Assembly: GCA_938038205.1 (NCBI GenBank)
Contig: CALHSA010000020.1
Span: 1-23,007, forward strand
DNA from: an uncultured bacterium
GTDB taxonomy: Bacteria > Bdellovibrionota_C > UBA2361 > JANWWW01
Direction of reading: 5' to 3'
Length of the DNA: 23,007 bases
The position numbers were made by a program, and so were the translations under genes. The notes under the pieces were generated by a model. The model had not been told where the DNA came from. It ran no database searches and saw only the letters and a list, made by a program, of their open reading frames with translations. This document shows, piece after piece, positions 7,350 through 16,565 of this stretch (the first letter of the stretch is position 1; every line of letters begins with the position of its first letter).

Positions 7350-9191
7350 TTAATCAAATTTTAAAGACTTAAAAAATTCCAAAGTTGACGGATCATCAAT
7401 AGTCTGGGGATCGGGTGTAATGCCCTCGTTTATGATCTTACTAACTAATAATTCAAGTGGTTTGTTATTTTTAGTTTTAGGAATCCCTGGGGCTTGGATT
7501 ATGTATTTTGGAACATGGAACCTAGATAATTTTTTCTTAATTTGATTAATAATTTGGCTTTTTAAGATCTCAAAATCAGATACGTCGGCAACTATAAACA
7601 AAACTAACTCATCATTCCCATCCTTTTTTTTGGCAACCACTAAAGCTTCTTTAACTTCCGGTAACTCCTCAACAACTCGGTAAATTTCTCCAGTCCCTAT
7701 TCTGACTCCTCCAGGTTTTAAGGTTGAGTCACTTCTACCCAGAATTTTCATGAAGCCATCTGAGTACAAAATTGCGTAATCTCCATGCCTCCAAATATTT
7801 GGGAATACTGAAAAATAAGTATTCTTAAATCTTTCGTATGTAGGGTCATTCAATAAACCAAGGGGTTTAGAGATCATTGGCTTAAAACATACAAGCTCAC
7901 CCTCTCTGTCAAATATTTCTTTTCCATCGTCATCCAAAACTCTTACATCAAAAGATAGGCTTCTCATTTGAAGACAACCGCTCTTTATAGGCAATAGCGG
8001 ACAACCTAAGACAAAACAGCCTAAAATATCAGTGCCACCACTAATCGAGTACAGTAGTACATCATTTTTTACGTGCTCATAGATGAACTCAAAATTATGT
8101 TCATACAACGGACTTCCCGTAGAAAAAATCACTTTTAAACTATCAGGTGCCTTGTATTTAGGGTCCCAATTTTTTTGGGTTATGTTAATGTGCCTAGCTG
8201 ATGTTCCAAAAAAATTAATTGAATGCTCTTGTACAATCTTCCACAGTGCAAGTTTTGACTCTCCGAGAGGATCTCCATCGTATAAATAAATTGTAGCACC
8301 CTGCATAAGTCCGCCGATGAGCCAGTACCACATCATCCAGCTTGTAGTAGTGTAATAAAAAAAACGATCCCCCTTTGATAAATTTGAATGCAACCAAAGC
8401 TCCTTCTGATTCTCTAGAATAAATCCACCTAAAGTATGAATTAGTCCTTTCGGTTTACCTGTTGTACCTGAAGTAAATAAAACAGCCATTGGGTGATTAA
8501 AATCAAATGTTCTTGTAATATCATAAGATCCACTAAATCTCATTGAGTTAATGTTCTCCTCAAAATTATCTCCAAGAACCTTCATTTTAATCCGATTTTC
8601 AATTAAAAAATCTTCAGAGATCAAAGATTCGAGGTTGAAATTTTGATAAGAGTGAGATGAAACTGCTACTATCAGGTCCGGTTGAAATGTAACAATCCTT
8701 GATCTTATAACCTCAATTCCGCTTTCTGGACCAACAATGCAAAATTGAATTCCAATTGCCTGGGAGGCTAGAAAAAGAAGAACCGCCTCAACTCTATTTG
8801 GTAAAATGCAAAAAATTTTTTTTACCCCTTGATTTTCGAGCCAACCAGCAATTTCTTTTACCAACTCCGGAAGCTCGTTATATTTTATCTCGATTCCGTT
8901 GGTTAGATCATAAATTGCTGGTAAATTAAGTTCAAAAGGTATGTTTTTTAATATGCTAATTTTTGAGTCAGGAAAAAATCTTGCCAAATGAAAAGTATCA
9001 AAGTCGGATACAAAGGTCTTTCCTAAATCAATTTTAATACCCTTGAAGCTTATAAAACTCTTCCAGAATTTTTCTGGGTTTGAAATACTCTCTTTGTAGA
9101 GTTCCTCCACTGATTTGCTTCCGAATTCAGATAAAAAAGAGTAGAAATTTGTTTTTATTTTTTCTTGTTCTGGTAGTTCATAAAGAATCAT
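7350..9191 (-). CDS. Acetoacetyl-CoA synthetase (acetoacetate-CoA ligase)
   Basis: Member of the ANL adenylating-enzyme superfamily; it would activate acetoacetate (or another short acyl acid) with ATP and CoA. In the 613-residue protein the P-loop-like motif TSGTTGKPKG is at 240-249. The stretch TTTSWMMWYWLIGG at 281-294 followed by GATIYLYDGDP is diagnostic of the acetoacetyl-CoA synthetase branch. Then come the hinge GRSDSTLKPGGVRIGTGEIY and the C-terminal catalytic Lys, about K577 in PKTKNNKPLE. The N-terminus has the family's FW and WF-like segments in divergent form. The start ATG lies 7 nt after a -10 hexamer, so the mRNA looks leaderless. It is divergent from the ACIII operon across 54 nt. 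Substrate is inferred from motifs; acetate or propionate cannot be fully excluded. Confidence 0.85.
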   Translation of the reverse strand: MILYELPEQEKIKTNFYSFLSEFGSKSVEELYKESISNPEKFWKSFISFKGIKIDLGKTFVSDFDTFHLARFFPDSKISILKNIPFELNLPAIYDLTNGIEIKYNELPELVKEIAGWLENQGVKKIFCILPNRVEAVLLFLASQAIGIQFCIVGPESGIEVIRSRIVTFQPDLIVAVSSHSYQNFNLESLISEDFLIENRIKMKVLGDNFEENINSMRFSGSYDITRTFDFNHPMAVLFTSGTTGKPKGLIHTLGGFILENQKELWLHSNLSKGDRFFYYTTTSWMMWYWLIGGLMQGATIYLYDGDPLGESKLALWKIVQEHSINFFGTSARHINITQKNWDPKYKAPDSLKVIFSTGSPLYEHNFEFIYEHVKNDVLLYSISGGTDILGCFVLGCPLLPIKSGCLQMRSLSFDVRVLDDDGKEIFDREGELVCFKPMISKPLGLLNDPTYERFKNTYFSVFPNIWRHGDYAILYSDGFMKILGRSDSTLKPGGVRIGTGEIYRVVEELPEVKEALVVAKKKDGNDELVLFIVADVSDFEILKSQIINQIKKKLSRFHVPKYIIQAPGIPKTKNNKPLELLVSKIINEGITPDPQTIDDPSTLEFFKSLKFD

Positions 9192-9198
9192 ACTTTCT

Positions 9199-9228
9199 AT
9201 TGTATTCCTTTCTTTGATCGTCTTTTAA
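9199..9228 (-). promoter_or_regulatory. Promoter of the acetoacetyl-CoA synthetase gene
   Basis: On the minus strand TTAAAA (9228-9223), an 18-nt spacer and TACAAT (9204-9199). The -10 ends seven bases before the ATG (9191), so the start codon is near +1. The element lies in the 54-nt divergent gap with actA, so both promoters must overlap; I could not pick a convincing actA promoter. Confidence 0.45.
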
Positions 9229-9245
9229 TATACTTAACATACTTA

Positions 9246-9896
9246 ATGTATAGGTTATTTATTTTCCTGTTAAGTTTCTCTTTCTGTCAGGTTAAAAATT
9301 TTGATTTTGAATTCTCTACACCCCTGGAAAAGCTTGATAGGTACGAAGGATACCCTGTGGTTGGGAAGTTCAAAGGAGTATTTAATGACGGAAAGGCTGC
9401 TCCCTGGGATTTTCATTTAATAGATTATTTTCGTATTTTTGGAGCAGTTGAGCGAGCAAGGGGTTATAAGCCATCGCAACCAATTAAATTCTCTCATGTT
9501 GTTCATGTTCAGAAACTTAGGATGGAGTGTTCTTACTGTCATTACACTGTTGACAAATCTCCTTTCGCGGCCTTGCCCTCTGTGGAATCTTGTATGAACT
9601 GTCACAATCAAGTTCAGGCCTCCGAGAAACCTGAATGGGATGAGGAAATCAAGAAGTTAATAAAATTTTATGAATCGGGAGAGCAAATTCCTTGGGTTAA
9701 AGTCCATGTTCAGCCTGCATATGTAAAGTTTAATCATGAAGCTCACACGCGTGGAGGAGTAGGGTGTCACGAGTGTCACGGTCAGGTAGCAGAGATGCCT
9801 GTTGTTGAGAGAGCATCTAGTATGAAAATGGGTTGGTGTATTGAGTGTCATCGACAAAGAGGAGCGAGTATTGATTGCTATGTTTGTCATTACTGA
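9246..9896 (+). CDS. actA: ACIII subunit ActA, pentaheme cytochrome c
   Basis: Periplasmic multiheme subunit of alternative complex III, which oxidises quinol in place of the bc1 complex. The 216-residue protein has a hydrophobic signal segment at residues 1-15. Five heme-binding CxxCH motifs follow: CSYCH 95-99, CMNCH 116-120, CHECH 174-178, CIECH 198-202 and CYVCH 211-215. Histidines in KFSHVVH (about 81-87) and KFNHEAHT (about 161-168) are in the usual place for distal heme ligands. Five hemes match the ActA of Rhodothermus-type complexes. It opens the six-gene actABCDEF operon. A Cys at residue 14 at the end of the signal segment is not in a good lipobox. Confidence 0.93.
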   Translation: MYRLFIFLLSFSFCQVKNFDFEFSTPLEKLDRYEGYPVVGKFKGVFNDGKAAPWDFHLIDYFRIFGAVERARGYKPSQPIKFSHVVHVQKLRMECSYCHYTVDKSPFAALPSVESCMNCHNQVQASEKPEWDEEIKKLIKFYESGEQIPWVKVHVQPAYVKFNHEAHTRGGVGCHECHGQVAEMPVVERASSMKMGWCIECHRQRGASIDCYVCHY

Positions 9897-9922
9897 TTTT
9901 TTAAGTTTTAACGGAGAAAATT

Positions 9923-12868
9923 ATGATTGTTCATATTAAGAAAAAGGACAAAGAAAACAAGAATTTTGAGGGTAAAATCAACCTTTCAAGACGAGATTTT
10001 ACAAGTTTTTTAGGTGGCTTTCTCTTATCTGGATGTGCGGATAGTAGAAAAGAGATTATTTACTCTCACTTCAATGACCCTGAAAACAGTATTCCAGGTA
10101 ATAGTGTTTATTATGCTTCAACTTGTAGTGAATGTAAAGCTGGTTGTGGGATTCTTGCTGAAGTAAGAGAGGGGCGAGTGATCAAGGTTGAAGGGAATCC
10201 TGATGATCCTTTCTCAAGAGGAGGAACGTGTGCACTTGGTCAATCTACCGTACAGGGCCTTTACGATCCGAATAGAATAAGAGAACCACTTGAAAGAATG
10301 GAGGTTCAAGATAATTTTGGGCGAACAATTGTTCAGTTTAAGCCAATAACTGCATCCGAAGCACTATCAAAAGTAGCAACTGCGATAAAAAATTCAAATA
10401 AAAGATATTTTATATGTGATGAGCTAGATTATTTGAATCAAACTGTCGTTGAAGCTTTTTGTTCCTCGCTAAATTTTAATCTTGCCCAGTATCAACCATT
10501 TAATCATTCTGATCTACAACAAGCAGCGTATGAGGTTTGGGGTATAGACTCTACTCCAAGTTATGACTTGTCAAACGTTAGAATAGTGGTTAGCTTTGGA
10601 GCAGAGTTTTTAGAATATTGGTTAGATCCGGTTAAATTTACAAAGGAGTGGGCGTACTTAAGGAAGAATGGATTAGTTTACCATTATCAATTTGAACCTC
10701 GGTGTACGTTAACTGGCTCAAAAGCGGATAACTGGATACCTTTAAAACCTGGTACTGAAGCGTTTGTAGCTTTAGCTCTTCTTAAAATCATACTAAAACT
10801 TAAAAAAAACAATGTAGAGCTTCCACTGAAATTGATCAATCAGATTTCAAAATATGATGAAGATGAGTTAATCTCAATTTCAGGAGTAAAAAAAGATATT
10901 GTTTATGGCCTAGCTTCTAGTTTACTAGTTAACACGCCCGCATTAGTTTTAGGTGGTGGTGTTCAAGCTAAAGGAGTTAACAAAATTCAGCTTGAGAAAA
11001 TCTGTTTATTAATAAACCATTGTTTAGGAAGTGTTGGACAGAACATAACTGCTGACGGAATTAAATTCAGATCAAATTTTGGTAAGGTACGAGCATTTTT
11101 AGATGAGATACAACAAAAATCTGATGGTAAAGCCATTATACTCCTTAAAGGGCAGTTTGCCTCTTGGGTTCCAAACTCCTTCGCTTTAACAGAATTTAGA
11201 AATATGGTGAAACCAGGACTGATTGTTGCTTTTTCGGATATATTAGATGACACTGCTAAACTGGCAGATATTATTCTACCGTTAAATCACCCCTTAGAGA
11301 GTTTTTCTTTGAATTTCAAAGGTGGCAAAATGTTTCTTTCTCAACCTGTTATGATTCCGCTATACAAGACAAAGCCATTAGGGGAGTATTTAACTATTCT
11401 AGGCAAAGCTCTTGAGGCTAAATCTGCCATGTTTAAAGTTAACAATTTTGAAGAAATATTTACCAATGAATTCACAAAATTCTCATCTGTAGAGATAAAA
11501 AAAGCGCTTGAGAAGGGAGTAGTAGATGTAGTGAATACAAAAAAAACATCTTTGACGCTCAGAAATGATATCAGTATTAATCTTAACTTTGATGAATACG
11601 TGAAACACGGTCAAAAACATAAAAAAGGTGATAAGGAGGTAAAATTAATACCAGTTGGATCAGTAAAAGCCTGGGATGGAAGAGCTCATAATAGAGGATG
11701 GTTACTAGAACTACATGATCCAATCTCCTTAGTTTGTTGGGAAAGTTGGGTAGAGATAAGTCCTAAAACCTCGAAAAAATTAGGTTTAAAGAACAGGGAT
11801 ATTGTGGCTATTCTGACAAATGCTGGAGGAATTGAATGTCAGGTTGTTGTCAATAAAATGATGATGGATGATACACTTGCTGTACCTTTAGGAATAATTT
11901 CAGATTCCTCAGCTTCCTTATCTAAGTTGGTTAAAAAAAGTAACTCCTTTAAAATTTTCAAGGATCCAGAGACTTATGAAGTAGTTAATTTAAAAATTAC
12001 AAAAATTCCAACAAACAAAAGGGGCTATCAATCTCAAGTTACCAAATCAGAGGAGGGTAGAGAATTAATCAGAGTAAAACAAATGTACCCTAATTTTAGT
12101 ACGGTGGATCATGATCATCATTCTGAGCATCATGCTCCCAAAGATTTATATAATCAGCGAGAGCACCCCATATTTAAATGGGGAATGGTAGTAGACCTTG
12201 CTGCGTGCACTGGATGTTCAGCATGTGTTGTTGCTTGTTATGCGGAGAACAATATTCCTGTAGTTGGCCCCAGAATTTCTGCTCAGGGGAGGAGAATGTC
12301 ATGGATTAGTATTCATCAGTATGAAAAGCATGTTGGCGAAAACAAGGTAAGGAGAGTTTGGTTACCTTTAATGTGTCAACAGTGTAACAATGCTCCATGT
12401 GAGCCGGTTTGCCCCGTTTATGCTACTTATCACAATGAGGAGGGCTTAAATGCAATGATATACAATCGTTGTGTTGGCACACGCTATTGTGCAAACAACT
12501 GTGTTTACAAAGTGAGGAGATTCAATTGGTTTGAGTATGAATTTCCGGAATCTCTAAAGCTTCAATTAAACCCTGATGTTACTAAAAGAGGTGTTGGAGT
12601 AATGGAAAAATGTACTTTTTGTATTCAGCGGATTAATGAAGTGAAATCAAGGGCAAAGAAAGAAGGAAGACTTCCTAAAGATGGAGAGATTAAGACTGCA
12701 TGCCAACAAGCTTGCCCGGCAGATGCAATTTACTTTGGGAATTTGAATGATTCAACGAGTCTGGTGTCCAAGGTTTCAAACTCAGATCGTGGATGGAAAA
12801 TTTTAGATGAATATGTTAACACTAAACCGAGTGTTACTTACTTAGCAGATATGTTTTTTAAGGTTTAG
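9923..12868 (+). CDS. actB: ACIII subunit ActB, fused molybdopterin-fold and Fe-S protein
   Basis: Large peripheral subunit of ACIII, 981 residues, a fusion of a molybdopterin-oxidoreductase-like half (about 60-720) and an NrfC-like ferredoxin half (about 740-981). The N-terminus has a twin-arginine motif SRRDF (22-26) followed by LLSGC (34-38), so it looks like a Tat-exported lipoprotein anchored through Cys38. A four-Cys site C68-x2-C71-x3-C75 and C103 heads the first half. Known ActB proteins lack the molybdenum cofactor; this half is probably structural too. The second half has the cysteine sets CTGCSACVVAC, CQQCNNAPCEPVC, CVGTRYCANNC and CTFC with ACQQAC, enough for the usual chain of Fe-S clusters. 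A His-rich linker (DHDHHSEHH) joins the halves. Its SD is ACGGAGA. Confidence 0.95.
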   Translation: MIVHIKKKDKENKNFEGKINLSRRDFTSFLGGFLLSGCADSRKEIIYSHFNDPENSIPGNSVYYASTCSECKAGCGILAEVREGRVIKVEGNPDDPFSRGGTCALGQSTVQGLYDPNRIREPLERMEVQDNFGRTIVQFKPITASEALSKVATAIKNSNKRYFICDELDYLNQTVVEAFCSSLNFNLAQYQPFNHSDLQQAAYEVWGIDSTPSYDLSNVRIVVSFGAEFLEYWLDPVKFTKEWAYLRKNGLVYHYQFEPRCTLTGSKADNWIPLKPGTEAFVALALLKIILKLKKNNVELPLKLINQISKYDEDELISISGVKKDIVYGLASSLLVNTPALVLGGGVQAKGVNKIQLEKICLLINHCLGSVGQNITADGIKFRSNFGKVRAFLDEIQQKSDGKAIILLKGQFASWVPNSFALTEFRNMVKPGLIVAFSDILDDTAKLADIILPLNHPLESFSLNFKGGKMFLSQPVMIPLYKTKPLGEYLTILGKALEAKSAMFKVNNFEEIFTNEFTKFSSVEIKKALEKGVVDVVNTKKTSLTLRNDISINLNFDEYVKHGQKHKKGDKEVKLIPVGSVKAWDGRAHNRGWLLELHDPISLVCWESWVEISPKTSKKLGLKNRDIVAILTNAGGIECQVVVNKMMMDDTLAVPLGIISDSSASLSKLVKKSNSFKIFKDPETYEVVNLKITKIPTNKRGYQSQVTKSEEGRELIRVKQMYPNFSTVDHDHHSEHHAPKDLYNQREHPIFKWGMVVDLAACTGCSACVVACYAENNIPVVGPRISAQGRRMSWISIHQYEKHVGENKVRRVWLPLMCQQCNNAPCEPVCPVYATYHNEEGLNAMIYNRCVGTRYCANNCVYKVRRFNWFEYEFPESLKLQLNPDVTKRGVGVMEKCTFCIQRINEVKSRAKKEGRLPKDGEIKTACQQACPADAIYFGNLNDSTSLVSKVSNSDRGWKILDEYVNTKPSVTYLADMFFKV

Positions 12869-12870
12869 CT

Positions 12871-14217
12871 ATGGCAAGCACTGATTCAAAATTAACTTAC
12901 GCTTTAGTTGATAAGCTTGTTTTAGATACTCTGAAGCCACCAACGCAAGGATGGTACGTTCTGTTTAGCATAATCCTACTTTTGTTGGGATTGGGTGTGT
13001 TTTGTTGGACGTATCAAATTTTAAATGGTATTGGAATGTCAGGAAAATCAAATCCAGTTAATTGGGGAGTTTACATAACTACTTTCGTTTTCTGGGTTGG
13101 AATAGCGCACTCCGGAACTTTAATATCAGCTGTTCTTTATTTGTTTAGGGCCAAATTTAGGATGCCAATTTACAGAATCGCGGAGGCTATGACTGTGTTT
13201 GCAGTTCTTACCGCTGGTTTATTTCCAATAATCCATCTAGGGCGACCTTGGACCTTTTACTGGTTACTTCCATATCCAAATCAAATGCAGTTATGGCCCA
13301 ATTTTCGTAGTCCGTTACTTTGGGATGTTTTTGCGGTATCAACTTATTTGACAATTTCTAGTGTTTTCTTCTTTGTTGGTTTAATTCCGGATATTGCTGC
13401 AGCAAGAGACAAAGCCCAAAGTAAGTTTAGAAAAATTCTTTACTCAGTGGCTTCTCTTGGTTGGAGAGGTGATGCTGAGAAATGGAAACATTACTCATCT
13501 GCCTATCTACTTTTTGCAGCTTTTGCAACTCCATTGGTTGTTTCGGTGCACAGTGTAGTTTCTTGGGATTTTGCTGTGAGCGTAATTCCAGGTTGGCATG
13601 CTACAATCTTCCCGCCTTACTTTGTAGCTGGAGCTATATTCTCAGGAGTTGCTATGGTATTAACCTTGATAATTCCGCTACGCGCAGTTTACAGGTTACA
13701 TCCTCTCGTTAAGAATGAGCATTTTGATGCAATGTCTAAGTTGATAATAGTAACCAGCTGTATTGTTGGTTATGCTTACATTACTGAGTTTTACATTGCT
13801 TGGTGGAGCAATAATAAATTTGAAAGATATCAGTTCTGGTTTAGGCCATTTGGGGAGCTTGCTGTAAATTTCTGGATAATGTTCGTGTGTAATGTTATTT
13901 TACCGCAATTTTTATGGATTAAGAGTTTAAGAACCAATATTCCTTTTTTATTTATCTTAAGCATTTTGATTAATGTTGGTATGTGGTTTGAAAGATATAA
14001 CATTATCCTTCAAAGTCTTTACAGGGACTATCTTCCATCAGCGTGGGGACATTATAATTTCTCATGGTTAGAGTTAGGTATACTTGCTGGGAGTTTTGGT
14101 TGGTTTGGAATGTGGATGTTACTCTTTATTAAATTTTTCCCAAGTTTCGCTATAACAGAAATTAAAGAGATTTTACCTGCACCAACTAGATCAGGAGGTA
14201 ACAGTGAGCACCATTAG
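12871..14217 (+). CDS. actC: ACIII subunit ActC, NrfD-like quinol-binding membrane protein
   Basis: Integral membrane subunit (448 residues, about ten transmembrane helices) of the NrfD/PsrC family, expected to hold a quinol site and a proton pathway. Typical ActC stretches are visible: a cytoplasmic N-terminus, PTQGWYVLFSIILLLLGLG as the first helix, GIAHSGTLISAVLYLFRAKFR, HLGRPWTFYWLLPYPN, and VSVHSVVSWDFAVSVIPGWH with conserved His and Asp residues. It begins 2 nt after the actB stop and overlaps actD by 14 nt, which shows tight co-translation. Confidence 0.95.
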   Translation: MASTDSKLTYALVDKLVLDTLKPPTQGWYVLFSIILLLLGLGVFCWTYQILNGIGMSGKSNPVNWGVYITTFVFWVGIAHSGTLISAVLYLFRAKFRMPIYRIAEAMTVFAVLTAGLFPIIHLGRPWTFYWLLPYPNQMQLWPNFRSPLLWDVFAVSTYLTISSVFFFVGLIPDIAAARDKAQSKFRKILYSVASLGWRGDAEKWKHYSSAYLLFAAFATPLVVSVHSVVSWDFAVSVIPGWHATIFPPYFVAGAIFSGVAMVLTLIIPLRAVYRLHPLVKNEHFDAMSKLIIVTSCIVGYAYITEFYIAWWSNNKFERYQFWFRPFGELAVNFWIMFVCNVILPQFLWIKSLRTNIPFLFILSILINVGMWFERYNIILQSLYRDYLPSAWGHYNFSWLELGILAGSFGWFGMWMLLFIKFFPSFAITEIKEILPAPTRSGGNSEHH

Positions 14218-14731
14218 AAGTTTTGATAATAGGTTAGTTATTGCTTCTTTTTCTTATGTCGATGATTTGCTAAAGGCGATAGATTTCCTAAAAAGTAAGG
14301 GTATTGATTTTAAAGTTTACACCCCCTGCCCAGTTCCTGAGATTCAGGAGTCAGTAGAAAATGGGTGGAGTGGAGTTAGAGTTTTTACTTTTTTAGGGGC
14401 AGTTCTTGGTTTAGTTGCAGGCTTTGCGCTGGCCATTCTTACATCTTTAGATTGGCCTCTTAGAACTAGTGCAAAAGAAATCGTTTCAATTCCAGGGTTT
14501 GTTGTTGTTGGTTATGAACTCACGATTTTACTTGGTGGTTTAGCTACACTTTTTGGACTTTTTGTTTTAGCTAAAGTTCCAGTAATATTTAGGCCAGTTG
14601 GTTACAGGGAGGAATTCTCATCTGATAGATTCGGCTTGGTGTTTAAATGTTTAGATGAGGAGGTTAAGTTTTTTCTTGGGAGATTAAGAGATTGCAATGC
14701 TGAAGATATTGAAGTTAGGGATAGTTTTTAA
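14204..14731 (+). CDS. actD: ACIII subunit ActD, DUF3341 membrane protein
   Basis: 175-residue membrane subunit of ACIII. It has a soluble N-terminal part (about 1-60) with the family's FSYVDDLLKAIDFLKSKGI and YTPCPVPEI segments, two transmembrane helices (about 63-85 and 103-128), and a C-terminal part ending after LDEEVKFFLGRL. The start is GTG, placed by a strong AGGAGG SD and lying inside the last codons of actC. It holds the two membrane subunits together in known structures and has no redox centre. Confidence 0.92.
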   Translation: MSTIRSFDNRLVIASFSYVDDLLKAIDFLKSKGIDFKVYTPCPVPEIQESVENGWSGVRVFTFLGAVLGLVAGFALAILTSLDWPLRTSAKEIVSIPGFVVVGYELTILLGGLATLFGLFVLAKVPVIFRPVGYREEFSSDRFGLVFKCLDEEVKFFLGRLRDCNAEDIEVRDSF

Positions 14732-15209
14732 TTTTATCATTCTACACGCCATGCCTTTTAATCAGGATATGGTGTATTTGCAGCCTAAGACTGGAGAGGT
14801 TATCAGGGATGAACCAAAGGGATCCGTACCAAGAGGAGCCTCGACAAGAATGTTTCTTCCCCCAGAGATCGCTATGACACAGTCTAATCCTTTCCCTATT
14901 ACAGAGAGGTCAGTTTTATTGGGTAAAAGACTGTACTTAGCTAATTGTTCTCAGTGCCATGGAGTGTATTTAGATGGGCAGTATAGGCCTGGGGCTGCAC
15001 AGAGTTTTATTCTTGGCCTAGATTTATCAACACCTCAGATGGCGTTAAATAATGATGGTCATTTTTACAGTGCAATATTATATGGTTTCCCTCAGGTTGG
15101 GGATGTCAAGATTATGGGACCGTATCGGTATAAGTTCACTGATTTTGAAGCTTGGGCAATTGTTCACTTCATAAGGGATATGCAAGATAAGAGGAGGTTA
15201 AATAACTAA
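14697..15209 (+). CDS. actE: ACIII subunit ActE, monoheme cytochrome c
   Basis: 170-residue periplasmic cytochrome subunit of ACIII. The signal segment LKILKLGIVFNFIILHA (2-18) is followed by the ActE hallmark region DMVYLQPKTGEVIRDEPKG and PRGAS. One heme motif CSQCH occurs near residue 84, and a probable axial Met lies in VKIMGPYRYKF. There is no lipobox Cys after the signal, so it seems not to be lipid-anchored in the usual ActE manner. Its ATG lies 35 nt inside actD; the overlap is real because the signal peptide begins there. The stop overlaps the actF start as TAATG. Confidence 0.92.
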   Translation: MLKILKLGIVFNFIILHAMPFNQDMVYLQPKTGEVIRDEPKGSVPRGASTRMFLPPEIAMTQSNPFPITERSVLLGKRLYLANCSQCHGVYLDGQYRPGAAQSFILGLDLSTPQMALNNDGHFYSAILYGFPQVGDVKIMGPYRYKFTDFEAWAIVHFIRDMQDKRRLNN

Positions 15210-16501
15210 TGCACGTACATTTTAAAAACATACCTATAGAGGAGCTCAGACGGTACGGAAAAGCAATTTTCTACAAAAATCAAGTTTTAATTTTAACGTT
15301 GATTTTTATTCTGTCTGGAGGCTCTCTCATTTTATCAGGAATATACGGTGATCAAAAATTAACTTGGAGTGTTTTATGGACAATAACTGTTTATTTACTG
15401 GGTGTTGGTATGGCTGGTCCTGCTTTCTCTGCAATATTACTAATAGTAAAAGCTAGATGGAGTGCTGTTGGAGTTAGAATATTTGATTCATTTGTACTTG
15501 CTGGGTGGATTGGGTATTCTCTGTTTTGGATTAGTTGGTTTGGCAAAGAGCTCCTTTTCCCTTGGGGTGATGGGTCGGGTTTACCAGGTAAAGAGCTTTA
15601 CATGCAGCCTGGTTTTGCTTACCTTCGTATTGGTTTAATATTGGGAGGGTATTTGATTTATGCTACCTGGTTTGTTTTAAGAAACATCAAGCTTGATTTG
15701 GGCTATATTCTTAGTTTTGATGATTTCCACACAGATTATCGTGATTGGGAGTATATATCAGCTAAAGTTAAAGACTACACTTCTTATAACTCGAGAGAAT
15801 ACTCTAAACTTTCATATCATGCTCCTATAATTGTTATCCTTTACGCTGTTACAATGTCTTTGTTTAGCTTCGAATTCGTTATGAGTATGGACAAATATTG
15901 GTATTCAAATCTTTTTGGGGGGCATTTTTTCGTTACCTCTATCTACATGGTGCTTTGTTTCTCTGTTATTATTGCTGTTAATCTAAAAATTAATATCAAG
16001 CCGCTAAGTGAACTTTTTGATCAACAATTTTTTTGGGATTTAGGAAAGCTTGTATTTGGTTTCTCGATGCTATGGGCTTATTTTGCATTCTCTCAGTTTC
16101 TGGTTCAATGGTATGGTAATCTTCCTGAGGAAACTCATTGGTTATCCTTAAGAACCAGGGAATTTCCATGGAAATCGGTTATGTGGTTTGTTTTTGGTGG
16201 TTGTTTTGTTTTTCCTTTTCTAACATTATTAAGTCAGGATGTTAAAAAAAATTTTCAAACCTTATTAATTCCATCCTCTATTGCAATCATCTCTCTGTAC
16301 ATGGAGAGATTTTGGATCATTGCTCCTAGTATGTTTGGTAATTATTTTCCAGGCGCCCTGGATGAGATTTTTATTATTATTGGAGGGCTAGGTTTTATAG
16401 TTTCAACCGTATGGCTTTTAGTTTTAGCAGTTTTCTCGCACTATCCCTTTTTTAATTTTTCAAGATATCTATTTCTGGAGAAATTAAAATCACAAAGTTA
16501 G
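15209..16501 (+). CDS. actF: ACIII subunit ActF, NrfD-like membrane protein
   Basis: Second NrfD/PsrC-type membrane subunit of ACIII, 430 residues with about ten transmembrane helices. Recognisable segments include GVGMAGPAFSAILLIVKARW near the second helix, YHAPIIVILYAVTMSLFSFEFVMSMDKYWYSNLFGGHFF, AYFAFSQFLVQWYGNLPEET, and PGALDEIFIIIGGLGF. The start overlaps the actE stop by one base, with AGGAGG 11 nt upstream. It closes the act operon; no cytochrome oxidase genes follow, which is unusual for ACIII loci. rpoA begins 64 nt later. Confidence 0.93.
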   Translation: MHVHFKNIPIEELRRYGKAIFYKNQVLILTLIFILSGGSLILSGIYGDQKLTWSVLWTITVYLLGVGMAGPAFSAILLIVKARWSAVGVRIFDSFVLAGWIGYSLFWISWFGKELLFPWGDGSGLPGKELYMQPGFAYLRIGLILGGYLIYATWFVLRNIKLDLGYILSFDDFHTDYRDWEYISAKVKDYTSYNSREYSKLSYHAPIIVILYAVTMSLFSFEFVMSMDKYWYSNLFGGHFFVTSIYMVLCFSVIIAVNLKINIKPLSELFDQQFFWDLGKLVFGFSMLWAYFAFSQFLVQWYGNLPEETHWLSLRTREFPWKSVMWFVFGGCFVFPFLTLLSQDVKKNFQTLLIPSSIAIISLYMERFWIIAPSMFGNYFPGALDEIFIIIGGLGFIVSTVWLLVLAVFSHYPFFNFSRYLFLEKLKSQS

Positions 16502-16525
16502 ATTTAAAAAAGTATTTGCCAAGCT

Positions 16526-16554
16526 TTAAAAATTTATATTTTATTTGCTAAAAT
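16526..16554 (+). promoter_or_regulatory. Candidate rpoA-rplQ promoter
   Basis: TTAAAA (16526-16531), a 17-nt spacer and TAAAAT (16549-16554), in the 64-nt gap after actF; the -10 ends 11 bases before the rpoA ATG. A stronger -35, TTGCCA (16516-16521), lacks a good -10 at the right distance. There is no SD before rpoA. Confidence 0.35.
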
Positions 16555-16565
16555 TTAAAGCCTAA

